DNA of 64,000 nucleotides. Origin: Mangifera indica (lineage: Eukaryota > Streptophyta > Magnoliopsida > Sapindales > Anacardiaceae). Below, piece after piece: positions 11,813 to 23,431 of this stretch. The notes under the pieces were generated by a model. That model had not been told where the DNA came from. It saw only the letters and a list, made by a program, of their open reading frames with translations, and did not search any database. The stretch is taken from positions 5,352,001 through 5,416,000 of the forward strand of contig NC_058138.1 in NCBI RefSeq assembly GCF_011075055.1. The letters run 5' to 3'. A program made the translations under genes and the position numbers. Position 1 is the stretch's first letter. Every line of letters begins with the position of its first letter.

Positions 11813-14130
11813 TTAAACAGTCACCATCTGCCCAATCTCTTTAACTCTTTTACACTCATTAGAAAATTGTTCCCACTCTATCATATTCAGTCTGGATCTC
11901 AACATTTCAAACCTTGCAATAGATAAGGGCTTTGTTAGAATGTCAGCCACTTGATGCTCTGTAGGTACATATTGTACCTTCAATTTCTTCGCTGCCACTT
12001 GTTCCCTCACAAAGTGCACATTTATTTCTATGTGCTTGGCTCGACTAAGTAATACAACATTAGATGTCAAGGCTCCTGTACTCATATTATCACACCATAT
12101 GATAGGAACAGAAAAACTATCAAACTTTAGCTTAGACAGCAAGTTTTTGATCCAAATAATTTCTGTTGAAGCATGATTCACAACTCTATATTCTGCTTCA
12201 GTGGATGATAGTGCTACAACCTTTTGTTTTCTGGAAGCCCATTGCACTAAATTAGAGCCAAAATACACATTGAAGCCATTGGTTGATCTCCTGTCTTCTA
12301 GTCCACCAGCCCAATCTGCATCTGCAAAGGACTCAAGAGTAAACACAGAAACTGGTTTAATCAAAACACCAAAAAATTTGGTTCCCTGAATATATCTAAG
12401 AACTCTTTTGCAGGTCTTCCATTGCAAGACAGAAGGCTCCTTGAGAAATTGACTTAGCTTGTTAACTACATAAGCTAAATCTGGCCTTGTAAGGGTAAGA
12501 TACTGTAGTGCACCAATAGTGCTCCTGTATAGTTTTGGATCTTCATATGCCTCACTATCTCCTACAAACAACTTAGTACCAATAGCTATTGGGCTCTTAC
12601 AAGGTCTAGACTCCTGCATTCCAGTCTTTATTAACAACTTTTCTGCATACTTTGCCTGACACAAGTGTAACCCTTCACTGTTTCTATGTGCTTGTATTCC
12701 TAAAAAGAAATTGAGCTCACCCAGATTTTTTAATGAAAACTGACTATTTAGATCTTTAATTAACTCTTGCATATAAGCTTCATTAGATCCAGTGATGAGA
12801 ATATCATCTACATATATTAACATGTACATTTTCACCTTTCCTTCTGTTAAAACAAACAAGCTGGAGTCTGATATTGTATTAGTAAAGCCCCTACTCAACA
12901 AAGCACTCTTCAGCTTGTCATACCAGGCCCTAGGAGCTTGTTTCAATCCATACAATGCCTTTTTTAGCTTGTAAACAAACTGTGGACTCTCTGTACTGAT
13001 AAAACCCTAAGGTTGAGTCATATAAACCTCTTCCTGTAGGTCTCCATTCAAAAAAGCATTGTTTATATCCACTTGGTGCACTGCCCAACCAAAAGAAACT
13101 GCTAAAGTCAGGATAATCCTTATAGTTACAGTTTTCACCATTGGGCTTAAGGTGTCAAAATAGTTTATGCCTGGTGTCTGTTGAAATCCCTTAGCCACAA
13201 GCCTAGCTTTCAGCTTTTAGATAGAGCCATCAGCATTGAGTTTCACCTTATAAACCCATTTGTGGCCTACTAGGTGTTGATCAGGCTTAGGAGGAATCAA
13301 TTCCCAAGTCTAATTTCTCATTAAGGCTTCATACTCCACCTGCATTGCTTTGTACCAGTCTGGATGACTCAATGCTTCTGTTGTGCTAGTAGGCTCTCTT
13401 ACTACAGATTCAATTAGTAGAGACCACTTCCTTAGTGGGGGAAGATATCCTGTTTTAGCCCTTGTTAACATGGGATGTCTTGATTTGTCAATTGATATGG
13501 CAGCCCCCTCATTCAAACCATGTGGAATGTCAACAATTTCCTGTGTGGAAGATGAAGTGTCTAAAAATGGAGATGTGTAATGAGAGATTTCTTTGGGTGG
13601 CTGAGAATAAGGTTGTGTATAACTGGTTTTAGAACATTGAGGTGTTATAGTTACTTCAACATTACAAGGAGTTTTGGTAGGTGTTAGGATCATATTAGAT
13701 GTGACATGGTTGCAAAATCCTGTTGAGTGACAGTAGCAGGTGTTGGAACAAATGTGCCAGGATTGTTACTCTTAGAAGCACTCATTTTAGGGACTGTATG
13801 ACTAATACTTTCATTACACTGTTGTTGAGATTGAAAGAATCCAAGAGGTGACACTAAGGATAGAGAGTTATGGCTAAATTCAAAGTTTTCCTTAAAGCTT
13901 GGATCATATTGAAAAGGATATTCCTTTTCATTAAACTTGACAGATGCTGAAATATAAATCCTTCCAGTATTACTAAAACACTTATACCCTTTATGTTTTA
14001 AACTATAACCCAAAAATACATATTTCTGAGTATGAAATTCAAATTTTTTCTGGTTGTAAGGTCTCAAGAAAGGAAAACATGCACAACCAAATGACTTTAG
14101 ATACATATATTCAGGTGGTTTGTGTTAGAA
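11813..14130 (-). pseudogene. Ty1/copia pol remnant (integrase C-terminus, RT, RNase H)
   Basis: In coding order: an integrase C-terminal piece (YLKSFGCACFPFLRP, about 14106-13690); a linker ending DWYKAMQVEYEALMRN; the RT N-part with [16 protein letters not shown] (13198-13007); and an RT C-part plus RNase H (12955-11813) with YVDDILITG, the catalytic DADWAGGLEDRRS region and ADILTKPLS. In-frame stops fall after ALMRN, within the region before AKGFQQ, and after VYMTQP. One frame change lies near 13690. The stops are of a kind expected from C-to-T change at glutamine codons. No functional polyprotein can be made. Confidence 0.85.
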
Positions 14131-14140
14131 AAATGACTTT

Positions 14141-14505
14141 TGATTCAGTTAACATCAACATTTATATAAACACTTGAGCTGCCAAATTGGTAGTAACTAA
14201 CTAATTACATCCTTACCGTTGCTTTACAACTAATTTTCTCAGATCAATGATATTGCTTCACCACAAGCTTCACGTGAACTAAAACAAGAAACAGAAAAAT
14301 AGAAGAACAAAGTCAAATACAACTTTCACTTCAACTGAACTCAATGTACTTCAAAGGTTCCCAAGTACGCTATCTCTTTTTCAATTCGGTGCGTTTTGTG
14401 TTAGTGAATTAATACACAAAACACACCATCTTGGACTTGCTGCAATAAACTATAGGACTTGGGTTTCTTAATGAGAATTTCACAGAAATTGGACTTCTAC
14501 TTCAC
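14141..14505 (-). repeat. 5' LTR of the deleted copia element
   Basis: Direct repeat partner of 11260-11624. The internal boundary lacks the usual initiator-Met tRNA primer site, consistent with the internal deletion reaching the LTR edge. Confidence 0.75.
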
Positions 14506-14779
14506 GATTTGCACCATTGGATCAATTATAAACATCAAATCTTGATTTTTCAGATGGAAGCATAGAGGGAGAGAATAGAGCCTGCAGTGGAAGAAAACTG
14601 CAGATATCTTAGCGAAGAGAAGCCAAGGAGTCGGATTTTTAATTACCGCTCAAATTGTCATTTTTACGCTTACTTAAGATAGAATTTGTTAATGTTAATT
14701 GTTGATTGGTGGGGATATGAGTTTTTAAAACTTAATAGGTGGGTTTAGAATACATAAAACCTTGGGTGGGATTGTGACC

Positions 14780-15170
14780 TTTTTTTATTTAACTTCAATT
14801 AGAAAAAACTTTTACTTGTGGGCTTCATCAGTTTGGGTTGGTAGTAACCTGAACCTATTCATGAGCGCCTATAATGAGGATTAAGCTTTTATCGTTAACA
14901 TTATCAAGCAAAATCCTCACTTTCGTGTTCTAATACATTCCAAGTTACTGATTATGAAGCAAAGATTCAACCTTTGAGGAATGAGCTATACCCGGATAAT
15001 CTTAGCTGGCTTTCGGATAGCATTGGCGACTTGAACTCTACTATGAAGATATTTAAATGGGTACCTCTCCAAAAAGGGTTTCAACACAGCTGATATTTAT
15101 GGTAGGATAAATTTGTAGTTTATGAGAATGAACAAGAAAGGTGTAATCCTAATAGTATAAGTTAGTCTAT
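14780..15170 (+). pseudogene. PPR pseudogene fragment, copy B
   Basis: A third, much shorter copy of the PPR locus. It keeps the end of the upstream flank, lacks about 500 bp of promoter region relative to copy A, then keeps the leader and first repeat region (similar to DYEAKIQSLRN and ALKIFKWVSLQKGFQ at about 14940-15090) with substitutions and frame breaks. It stops near 15170, where unrelated repeat R1 begins. No protein is expected. Confidence 0.65.
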
Positions 15171-15284
15171 AGATAAATGTTTGTGTTTTTGGATTCATAA
15201 TTTATTTGCTTTTTGGTGCAAATAATTCATAAAAAAATGATTTAACTCATCATTGCTGCTTAATCTTTCTTGGGGGGCTATTTG

Positions 15285-15510
15285 CTTCCAATTTCTTTTC
15301 TTTGCAATTCCATACACTATTTGACAAAATGTCAAAGGTAGATAGATAATTAATCCGACAAAAACAAACGCATTTTTCAAGCAATATTCACATGACAGTG
15401 ACTATACTCTTAAAGATAATAGGACACCAAACCAGCTTGTGTTTACATTTCAACGACCATATTTCAATGTGTCTAGTTTACGATTGAGATTAAATTTGTT
15501 GTAGGTGAAA
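15285..15510. repeat. Local repeat unit R1, third copy
   Basis: Uninterrupted match to 5755-6010, including the site (tttcaatgtgtctag) into which the solo LTR was inserted in the 6.5-7.4 kb copy. Confidence 0.6.
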
Positions 15511-17741
15511 CTTGAAATGACTCTCTAACCACTGTGATTTTGATAATAAATAAATTTTATTTGAGTTAAATCATTTTTTTATAATAGATAAATTAAAAAA
15601 CTTAATTTTAAAATTTTATCGGAAAAAATATTTGAATTCTTGCTTTCTTGTGCTTTAAATCCTTTGCATTATCCCCATTTGAGGCAATTGCTCCCCTACC
15701 ATGTGAAGTGAATATTTTTAGTTGAACTTGAAAAGGAAGATGAGAGGGAAGAAGATTGAGACCCCCATCACCCACCAATAGAGAGATAAAGGGAGGGTAT
15801 AAATTTTAGTAGGATCATCTTACTTAACAATATTTAACTACTTGGACTCTTTCATTAATGGAGTTTCATCCTCGTAATTGGTACCATTTCATTAATGGAG
15901 CTAAAATCAAATTATTTAGTTATTTGTTGGTTGTCAAACTTTAAGATGCTTAAATAGGTTAATTCAATTTAAAAAATAATAATTTGATTGAAATAAAATT
16001 TTTTAATTAAAAAAGTCAATATAACTTCAAAGGTACAATCCGAGTTAAATAATCTGAAAAAAATATAAAAATCTTATATAATTATTTAATCAATAAAAAT
16101 ACAAATTTGTTGTTAATAACCCATAAGTAAATAATTATATTTTAATAATATTATGAGTTAATAAATATTTATCTATATAAATTATTATTTATTATAGATA
16201 CAAAAGATTTAAACTTTATTTTACACTGAGCAAAACAAGAGTTGGCTCAGATCTCGTCCAATAGCCCTAATATTAAGTTAAAATCATGATAGTCGAATTA
16301 CGTATTATATCATATATTGAAAATTTAATTGTTTGTATCATATATCATATCATATTGTAGAATATACCTTTTAAAAAATAAAATAACAAAATATTAATAA
16401 AATAATGAAATTTAAATTTACATGTCATCATTTTAAAAAATATCACAAACTCCTCTAAATTTTTAAAATTTCTCATATACACCTCTACAACACATCATTT
16501 TCTCTAAAATATGTATCAATTCGAATCAATAATATATATCGTATCATAGGATATGCATTGTATCATATTATGTTTTCATCATATTGTATTAATTTGTTAC
16601 ACCTTAAAATACAAATCTTTTTCCACCTGTATCATATTATATTGTAAGATACGTATCATATATCGTACGTAATGACGGATCCACCAAACATTGAATAAAA
16701 AAATAATGTACTAAAAGAAAGAATATAATAACACAACTTATGCAAAAAAAGCTCTTCCATGTGAAGGAAGCAAAAAAATTTGTGGGAATTTAACGATTCA
16801 CTTAAATCCAATATAATAAAAAAATGTTTACAACAACTGCAATCCATAAGAAATATTTTACACAAATTTAGAATTCAATCACAATCTAACATAAATAAAA
16901 TACACAAACACTGAGATGAATTCAAATAACCATATAAGAAGTAGATCTTTGGACTATATAACTCAAATGCAATTGTTAAAATCAAAACTCAATTATCCAT
17001 ATTAAAGATCCACTCATCTAGTTGTGTATGATCAAAAAATAAAGTTATAATGGTATGTCTAAATATTTAAATATTTGAATATCAATTATTTAAAAATAAA
17101 AACAAATTAAAATATTTAAATATGAAAGCAAATTAAAATGGTATACTTGAATTGATCCTTAAAACAATTAAGAAATTTAAATTAATCATTTAAAATATTG
17201 GTAGCTTAACGACCTTACAACTAACTCATTTACTTTAGAGGGGATTTCTAAAAGTTGATCAAACTTTTTGGTTTTAATAATATTTCTCTTAATTTTAGGG
17301 GATAAGACATCCAAATAGTATCTTTGTTTTAAAAACAAATTTGCCTATTCTCATCACTGTGCATTTAAAAGTAATCAAATTTGATTATTATGGAATTGCT
17401 CAAAAATTAAGTTTAATTTGCAGCTTATATGATTGACTTCTTTTCAGCAATAAAACTTGTTATTGAATCTATATGTTACCTTTCCTTTTACAATTAGAGT
17501 TCATTTTGTAATATATTTCTTAATCCTCAAACATTTATGCTTAGTAAACTATAATAATTATATACTACATGACACTCAATGACACCTACACAAAACCATT
17601 GATAATTGATAGTAGTTTGTATATAAGTTTTTGTTATGTTGAAATAAATACAAATTTCTTGTTTGTAATCACAAAGCTTAAAAATATTTAACTGAAAAAT
17701 TTTATAAATGAATGTTAACATCGGCTAGCCAACAACTACAC
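15511..17741. other. Duplicated non-coding DNA (paralogue of 7.5-10.13 kb)
   Basis: Aligns with 7531-10125 over most of its length, including the CGATA-rich element (about 16285-16672). No gene seen. Its right edge is the target site of the hAT-like element at 17742. Confidence 0.6.
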
Positions 17742-18612
17742 TTAGAGATGTCAAATGAGCCTAGTTATGAAAGCTTGGGAAAAAAGTCTGGCATGAAAGG
17801 GTTTGGCCTACTATAAAAGCAAGCCAGAGTGGGCCCATGGGTTGTCCAACTTTGGCTGTGGGCCTAGGCACAAGCCCATGGGCTGGCCCTAATACTATTC
17901 AAAAATTTTAAAAATACTATAATATAATTAATTAATTAATATATAAAAAAATTATAAATATTTATAAGAAATAAAAATTTTAGACTTAAATAAATGAATT
18001 GAGTTTTTTATATCAATGATCAATCTCACATGCATGAGATAATTAAAATTTTAGCTTGACTGAAATATTTTACTTAATATTTATTTATAATGGGTGAAAG
18101 AAGTGAATGATTTTATTATTTTAGATATATGACTCTTTGCAAAGTGTAAAAATGTAAGTGTAAAAGTCTCACATCTAAAAGAATGCAATCACTCACTCTC
18201 TTTACTTACTATAAATAAATGTTAAACTAAATAAAAGATTCAACTAAACTCAAGTTTTGGAACCCATATTAGTGAGATTAATAATAAGAATTCAACTCAC
18301 CTATTATAAACAAATTTGTCTTATTTTTAATTACAATTTAATTTTTTAACATTTATTCTTTTATTAGAAAACATAATTTAGATAAATTATTTAATTAAAA
18401 AATTATTGTTGTTACTATAGGTCTGGACCTGACCCATTACTATAAGGGTTTGTCAAACCCTATATATATAAGGTCAATTTGTGGCCCTCAAGCTTTTTTT
18501 AGGTCTGGCCTAATTTGTAAACCCTGCTACTATATGGGCTCTAAGCTTGGTCTGGCCTATAGGCCTTATAAGTCTTGTTAATGTCAACTTAGTTTGACCC
18601 ATTGCCATCTCT
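17742..18612. mobile_element. Complete hAT-like non-autonomous element
   Basis: An 871-bp element with imperfect terminal inverted repeats: ttagagatgtcaaatgagc at the left, and at the right the reverse complement of gttagagatggcaatggg. It is flanked by aactacac (17734-17741) and aactatgc (18613-18620), which match at 6 of 8 positions, as for an aged 8-bp hAT target duplication. Ends are rich in GGCC-type words and the interior is AT-rich without coding capacity. It is related to 1-282 and, at the termini, to the element at 58.9-59.75 kb. Confidence 0.7.
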
Positions 18613-19430
18613 AACTATGCTAAAATATCTTTGATAATAACTAAAATAATATTCAATTAAAAATCTTAAATATGTAAAAATCTTAAAAATAATATTCAAC
18701 TAAAGCTAAAAGATTGAATTGAAAAGTTTAAAGTAAAATAAATTTATGATTTTATAATAAGATATAACTCAGAGAGTGTGAAGAATATGCGTATATGTGT
18801 GTTTATATATATATTCAAACGCTGAGATGTTAAAATTTATATTTTTTCGTTTAACTTCAATTAAAAACACATTTACTTGTGGGCTCCATCAGTTTGGGTT
18901 GGTAGTAATATTTAAGGTGGCAAGTGAAGTTTGACCATATCTTGGAATTGAAGTGGACTATAAAGAGATTTCTTTTTCTGTTGAATTGAGGGTGGGCTTT
19001 AACACCAATTTTCAATATTTTTCTTAATTTATGGGTAAACCTAGGTCTATTCTCATAAAACTCAGGTCTATCTTTTATAATAGTATACTGGTAACATGAT
19101 AAAATTTATTAATGATATTAATACAAATGTTGCTATGCAAATTTTATAAGGTAGAGTGCAGCCCATAAAAGCCCAATGGGCCTATTCCCCCTACTTCAAC
19201 CCAAAACTTGTCCAAATGGCAACAATAAAAACAAAATGGCAAACGCGCAGAGGAATTCTCTCTTACAAACAGTGCAATACAATAGATTCTCGGCCTCAAT
19301 CTCTATCACTGATAGTCAGTGATTAAGCTTCCGTGTATTGCTTATTTCAAGTATTAATTTTCTTTTATTTTTGTTTAGGGTGTTGTTTCAATGATGCCAA
19401 ATTGTCTTAACTTGTTTATAAGCGCCTTCA
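18613..19430. other. Duplicated upstream flank of PPR copy C
   Basis: Paralogue of 283-1129, non-coding, presumably former promoter of the PPR gene. Confidence 0.65.
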
Positions 19431-20990
19431 ATGGCCATTAAGCTTTTATCTTTAACATTTTCAAACAAAATCCCCAAACAGGTTAATTTAACTGCCTGTA
19501 TATCCTTACGTTCGTGTGCTAATGCCCTGCAAGTTACTGATTATGAAGCAAAGATTCAATCTTTGAGGAATCAGCCATACCCGGATAATCTTATCCGGGT
19601 TTAGGATAGCACTGGCGACTTGAACTCTGCTGTGAAGACATTTAAATGGGTATCTCTCCAAAAAAGGTTTCAACACAACTGATACTTATTTTAAGATAAT
19701 TTTGTAGTTTAGGAGAATGAACAAGAAAGGGTGTAGTCCTAATGGTAGAAGTTTTGAGATAATAATTATAAAAGGTCTTATTTTGAGCAATCGAGTGGAT
19801 GATTCGGTTATCATTTTAGGCAAGATTTTATGCTGGATTTGAGCTGAAATTAAGTTTCTATACCTGTATAATACCACTGTTTTCTAGGTTAAAAAAAACT
19901 AGGGGAGGGAATCCGACTGTTAAGGTTGATGAGAGCTTCAAATCTTTTGCCAGATGGGTTGATTTCTAGGGAGTTAATTAGATGCACGTGTGAGACCCAT
20001 ACTTTAGATGATGCGAATTATCTTCTTGAAGAGATGATGGAAAACGGTAGAACACCTGCTGTTGATGTGTTTGTTGATCTAGTAGTAGGACTTTGTGCTA
20101 TGCTTGAAGGCTGCTGCAATGCTGGTAAAGTTTTTTGGCAAAAAGTATCCTGGACAAAATGGATGAGAGAGACATAACTGATTGTGATTCTTGGAATATT
20201 CTAATCATATGGCTTTCTGAGAATATGGAAATGAGGAAAGCTGATGAAATCTTTGTAGAATGTTTATATTTTCCATAGTTCCTGACTCTGCGACATACTC
20301 AGCTTTTGTTGTAGGCAACTGTCGGTTGAGAAAGTATGAGGATGCTCTGCAGGCATTCCATCGGGTTCGGATCAAAAATTGGGTTCTGGATTCTATATCT
20401 TATTAGGACTCATGGAGAGCCTTTGCCAGGCAGGAAAAATTTGGAGGCTGCTGAAGTATTTCATGTCACGTCGAAGAATAGATGCTCCCTCAGTCCTTCT
20501 TCTTACAATATGCTGATAGGTTGCATGTGTAGCATGGGACAAGTGGATAAAGCAATTAGGCTACGGGGTTTTTCTTACAGTTCTAATACTTCTTATACTA
20601 CTCTAACTTACACGACAATCATGCATGGATTGTCAAAATTAAAAATGGCTATAGGACTAATGGTAATTCTCTCACAAATTTTGGTGGACAGTTGTGCTAT
20701 AGATGTGGAAGAATATTGCATCCTCATACAAAGCATGAGTGCACAAAATTGAACTAAGGATTCTGCTTTCTTTTTCAATGTGCTGGTTAATGAAGGTTTA
20801 GTGCCTGACCAAGAAACAATGCATACTCTTCTGTGTTGTTTGGCTAGCCAATCTGACTTGCATATGGTTTTAAGTGGGATTGATAAACTAGTTTCTAATA
20901 GTGATACTTTGGATTCTTTGGGATGTAATTTAGCAGTTTTGGTTGAGTTGCATGAGAAATCTGTCTATAATGGCATATGATTGTAAACAT
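19431..20990 (+). pseudogene. PPR pseudogene, copy C
   Basis: The ATG at 19431 opens a leader that stays in frame for about 56 codons, until a TAG (cgg gtt tag) where copy A reads TTG. Later pieces (19926-20177, 20336-20752, 20780-20980) carry PPR-like text matching copy A. A one-base contraction in a T run near 20131 shifts the frame. The TGA at 20750-20752 is the same stop as in copy A. About 220 bp present in copy A (about 2618-2838) are deleted between short direct repeats, removing the last PPR-like part. Non-functional. Confidence 0.8.
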
Positions 20991-22071
20991 GCCAGATTAG
21001 TTGTTCTTTAACTAGCCATCTTATAATCTCTGACATGATGCTACTGCATTGTAAATTCCAAAGGGAAACTTGTTTGTCGAAATCTCTATAAATGCTGTGG
21101 AATCATTAGCTTTTTGGTCCACTGTATTTTTTGTGTAGTACTTGTGCTTTGCTCTTTTCATTATTTCCTGTCAGTTTAATTGTTATTATGGTGTAATATG
21201 CTCAATACGCACTCGGGAAATCTCCTTGTTCTGTTAAGTCATACTTGATATGCTATCAATGAAGTTAGTGCTAGGGTATTTAATTTGACTCAAGTCAATT
21301 TCTGAAAAATGATCTTGTGGTCCATTACATTTCTGCCCATATTTAGCTTCAATTTTACTGTAAGATTTAGAATTGTTTTTATATATTGGATAAATATGAA
21401 AGAAAAAAATTTTAAATTCCCTTCCAATGCAGAAGCTTAACATTACTTATTTTACTTTCACAGATATCAAGCAGTGCAAAAATAAGTTTGAACCGGTTAT
21501 CAACTTGTCCATCAGACTATTTGGATTCGTAGTTTTTGAGTAGAATGAAGAGGGCAGAAAGATCAGGAAAGGATTGAGGTCCGAGGGAAGACTGGAATTG
21601 CAACCTGCAGGCTAGAGATTGTTGCATATTTAGCAGCTGAAGTTCATTCTTCAACAGTAAGATTGTTGTTGAACTCTATCTGACCACAGTTGCTACAGAA
21701 GCAGTTTTCATCAAGTTCTAGTCATTGATGTAAACTTTTACCGGTTACTTGGTTGAAGAGTGACGGTACAAGTTTTCTTCAGATGAAATTCTCACCAAGG
21801 AAATGGAAATTGAAATGATTAATTTAAGATACAAATTGCTGTAAAGTGACAATATAGTTAATGACTAATAAAAAAAGCTATAATTTAACTTGATTGCTCC
21901 AATGGGCATATATATGACTTAGCTTGTGTCTCCTAATATTAATTCCTGGGTTTGTCCTCGAATATGATATACTACCTAATTTGTATTATATTTTGAGGAA
22001 TTGTGTTTTCTGGGTTGTAGATTTTCAAGATTTTCAATGAATATTTATGGGTAGTTTTGTTGAATGAGCAG
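20991..22071. other. Junction of two duplicated segments
   Basis: Up to about 21700 this matches the 3' flank of PPR copy A. From about 21990 it matches the first intron of the NYN gene at 55.98 kb. The 290 bp between show no gene. The NYN paralogue therefore entered this block without its first exon. Confidence 0.6.
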
Positions 22072-23431
22072 GGTTCAAGGATGCAAGTGACAAGGAAATT
22101 CTAGTGGACTTGTTGTTCCAGGCGACCTGCAAATATAATGTTAATGTCTGGAGATCGAGATTTCTCTAATGCTCTTTATCAATTGAGGATAAGAAGATAC
22201 AACATTCTGTTTGCTCAGCTGCGAAAAGCCTTGGCTTTTCTCCTTGCAGTCACCAAGATCATATGGCTCTGCACGAGTCTTGTGGCTAGGGACCCTTGTT
22301 TACGACTAAAATTGGTAACAAATTTCAGTCCCTAATGATATGCCTTTTGCTCATGTACAAGTTCCCTACCTCGTGAGTCCTAATCAGAAATTCAGTAATA
22401 GTGCTTTAGTTGATATGCTGGAAGATGAAGAAACCTGTAAATTATCACCACCCTGGTACTAATTATAATCCCAAGAGTTATGTTATGGCCCTTGCCTGGA
22501 TAGATTTACTCATTTTAACCTTGCTTAAAATGGTAATCGAAATCATTATCCACCACAGCCTTTAATGCCAAACAATCGCCCTAATTGTAATCAACTCGTA
22601 GTTTTGTTCAAAAAGGTAGTGAAGTCACCAAATTTGATCCTATTAGCATGAATCCGAAGCCTAGATTTTTAAGTAAGTTGCAAAATGGACATATAGAGCA
22701 TAGGAGGCTGTTGTTTTTGTCACTAGTAAACTCAATTAACATTTCTAGTAGTGTCATATGGGGAATGCAAGGGTGTCCAAAACCTTCTTATTATGTCCAA
22801 AGTTGTATAGGTGTAGTGTTCTTAGCATTGAACTCCTTGAAAAGTAAGATGATAATGGTAACTGAAGGTAATATAGTCGATTGCATTTGATGTGGGGAGC
22901 AAATGCATCGGAATATTGTAATTAAAAGGTCCTTGGAAATTGATATTGATCAGTACATGGTAGTGAAGCAAAACATTGGAGCTATGAACTTGTATGTTGA
23001 TAAGAATGAGAAACTCTGGAAATGTGTGAACCCTATTGTTGGTAATCCTACACAAATCTCGGAAATGACATGGGAAAGAATTAAAAAGCTTCTGATGTCT
23101 CCTGGAGGACAATCTGCAATAATGGCTTCTCAATGCAGGTAAATGTTTTTTTGGTTGTTTAGTTTAGCCTTTCTTGGCTTCTAGGATTTATAAGTGGACT
23201 GTTTTTTTATTCTGTGTTGTGTGCTTTTGCATTTTTGTTTATAGGTATGATGCCGGTGCTATATTGAAGAGTATGTGTTTGACAGAATTTACATTAGGTG
23301 ACATACCTCAGATCTTGAATATGGTAATTACCATAAAGAACTGGATTATTCATAATCAAGCTGGATGGCAGCCAATTATCATTGCCGTTGCAGGGTGCAG
23401 CCCTGAATTAAGCACTAAATCTGGTTCATAA
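22072..23431 (+). pseudogene. NYN/DUF7625-family pseudogene, 5'-truncated
   Basis: Paralogue of 55476-57435 lacking exon 1. An exon-2 equivalent runs from an acceptor at 22070-22071 to the donor at 23139 (cag/gtaaat). An exon-3 equivalent is 23245-23431. Recognisable parts are the second half of the NYN nuclease domain (SGDRDFSNALYQLR) and the C-terminal domain (KNEKLWKCVNPIVGNP, GGQSAIMASQCR, then LNMVITIKNWIIHNQAG). A deletion of about 16 bp near 22117 and several indels around 22440-22620 break the frame, and TGA codons interrupt it near 22890. At the position where the other copy carries a TAA, this copy reads CAA, which defines the ancestral state. Confidence 0.75.

Larger units (their letters stand above)
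11260..14505 (-). mobile_element. Internally deleted Ty1/copia retrotransposon
   Basis: Two direct repeats of about 365 bp (11260-11624 and 14141-14505) bracket minus-strand pol remnants, so this is a two-LTR element, not a loose pol fragment. By eye the LTRs differ at about a dozen sites (near 3%), so it is clearly older than the element at 26787. The polypurine-like gagggagga lies just inside the left LTR, which is the 3' LTR in element orientation. Gag, protease and most of integrase, plus any primer-binding site, are missing. Sequence coding for the integrase C-terminus starts almost directly at the 5' LTR. The flanks aattt and gattt may be a 5-bp target duplication with one change. Confidence 0.8.
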
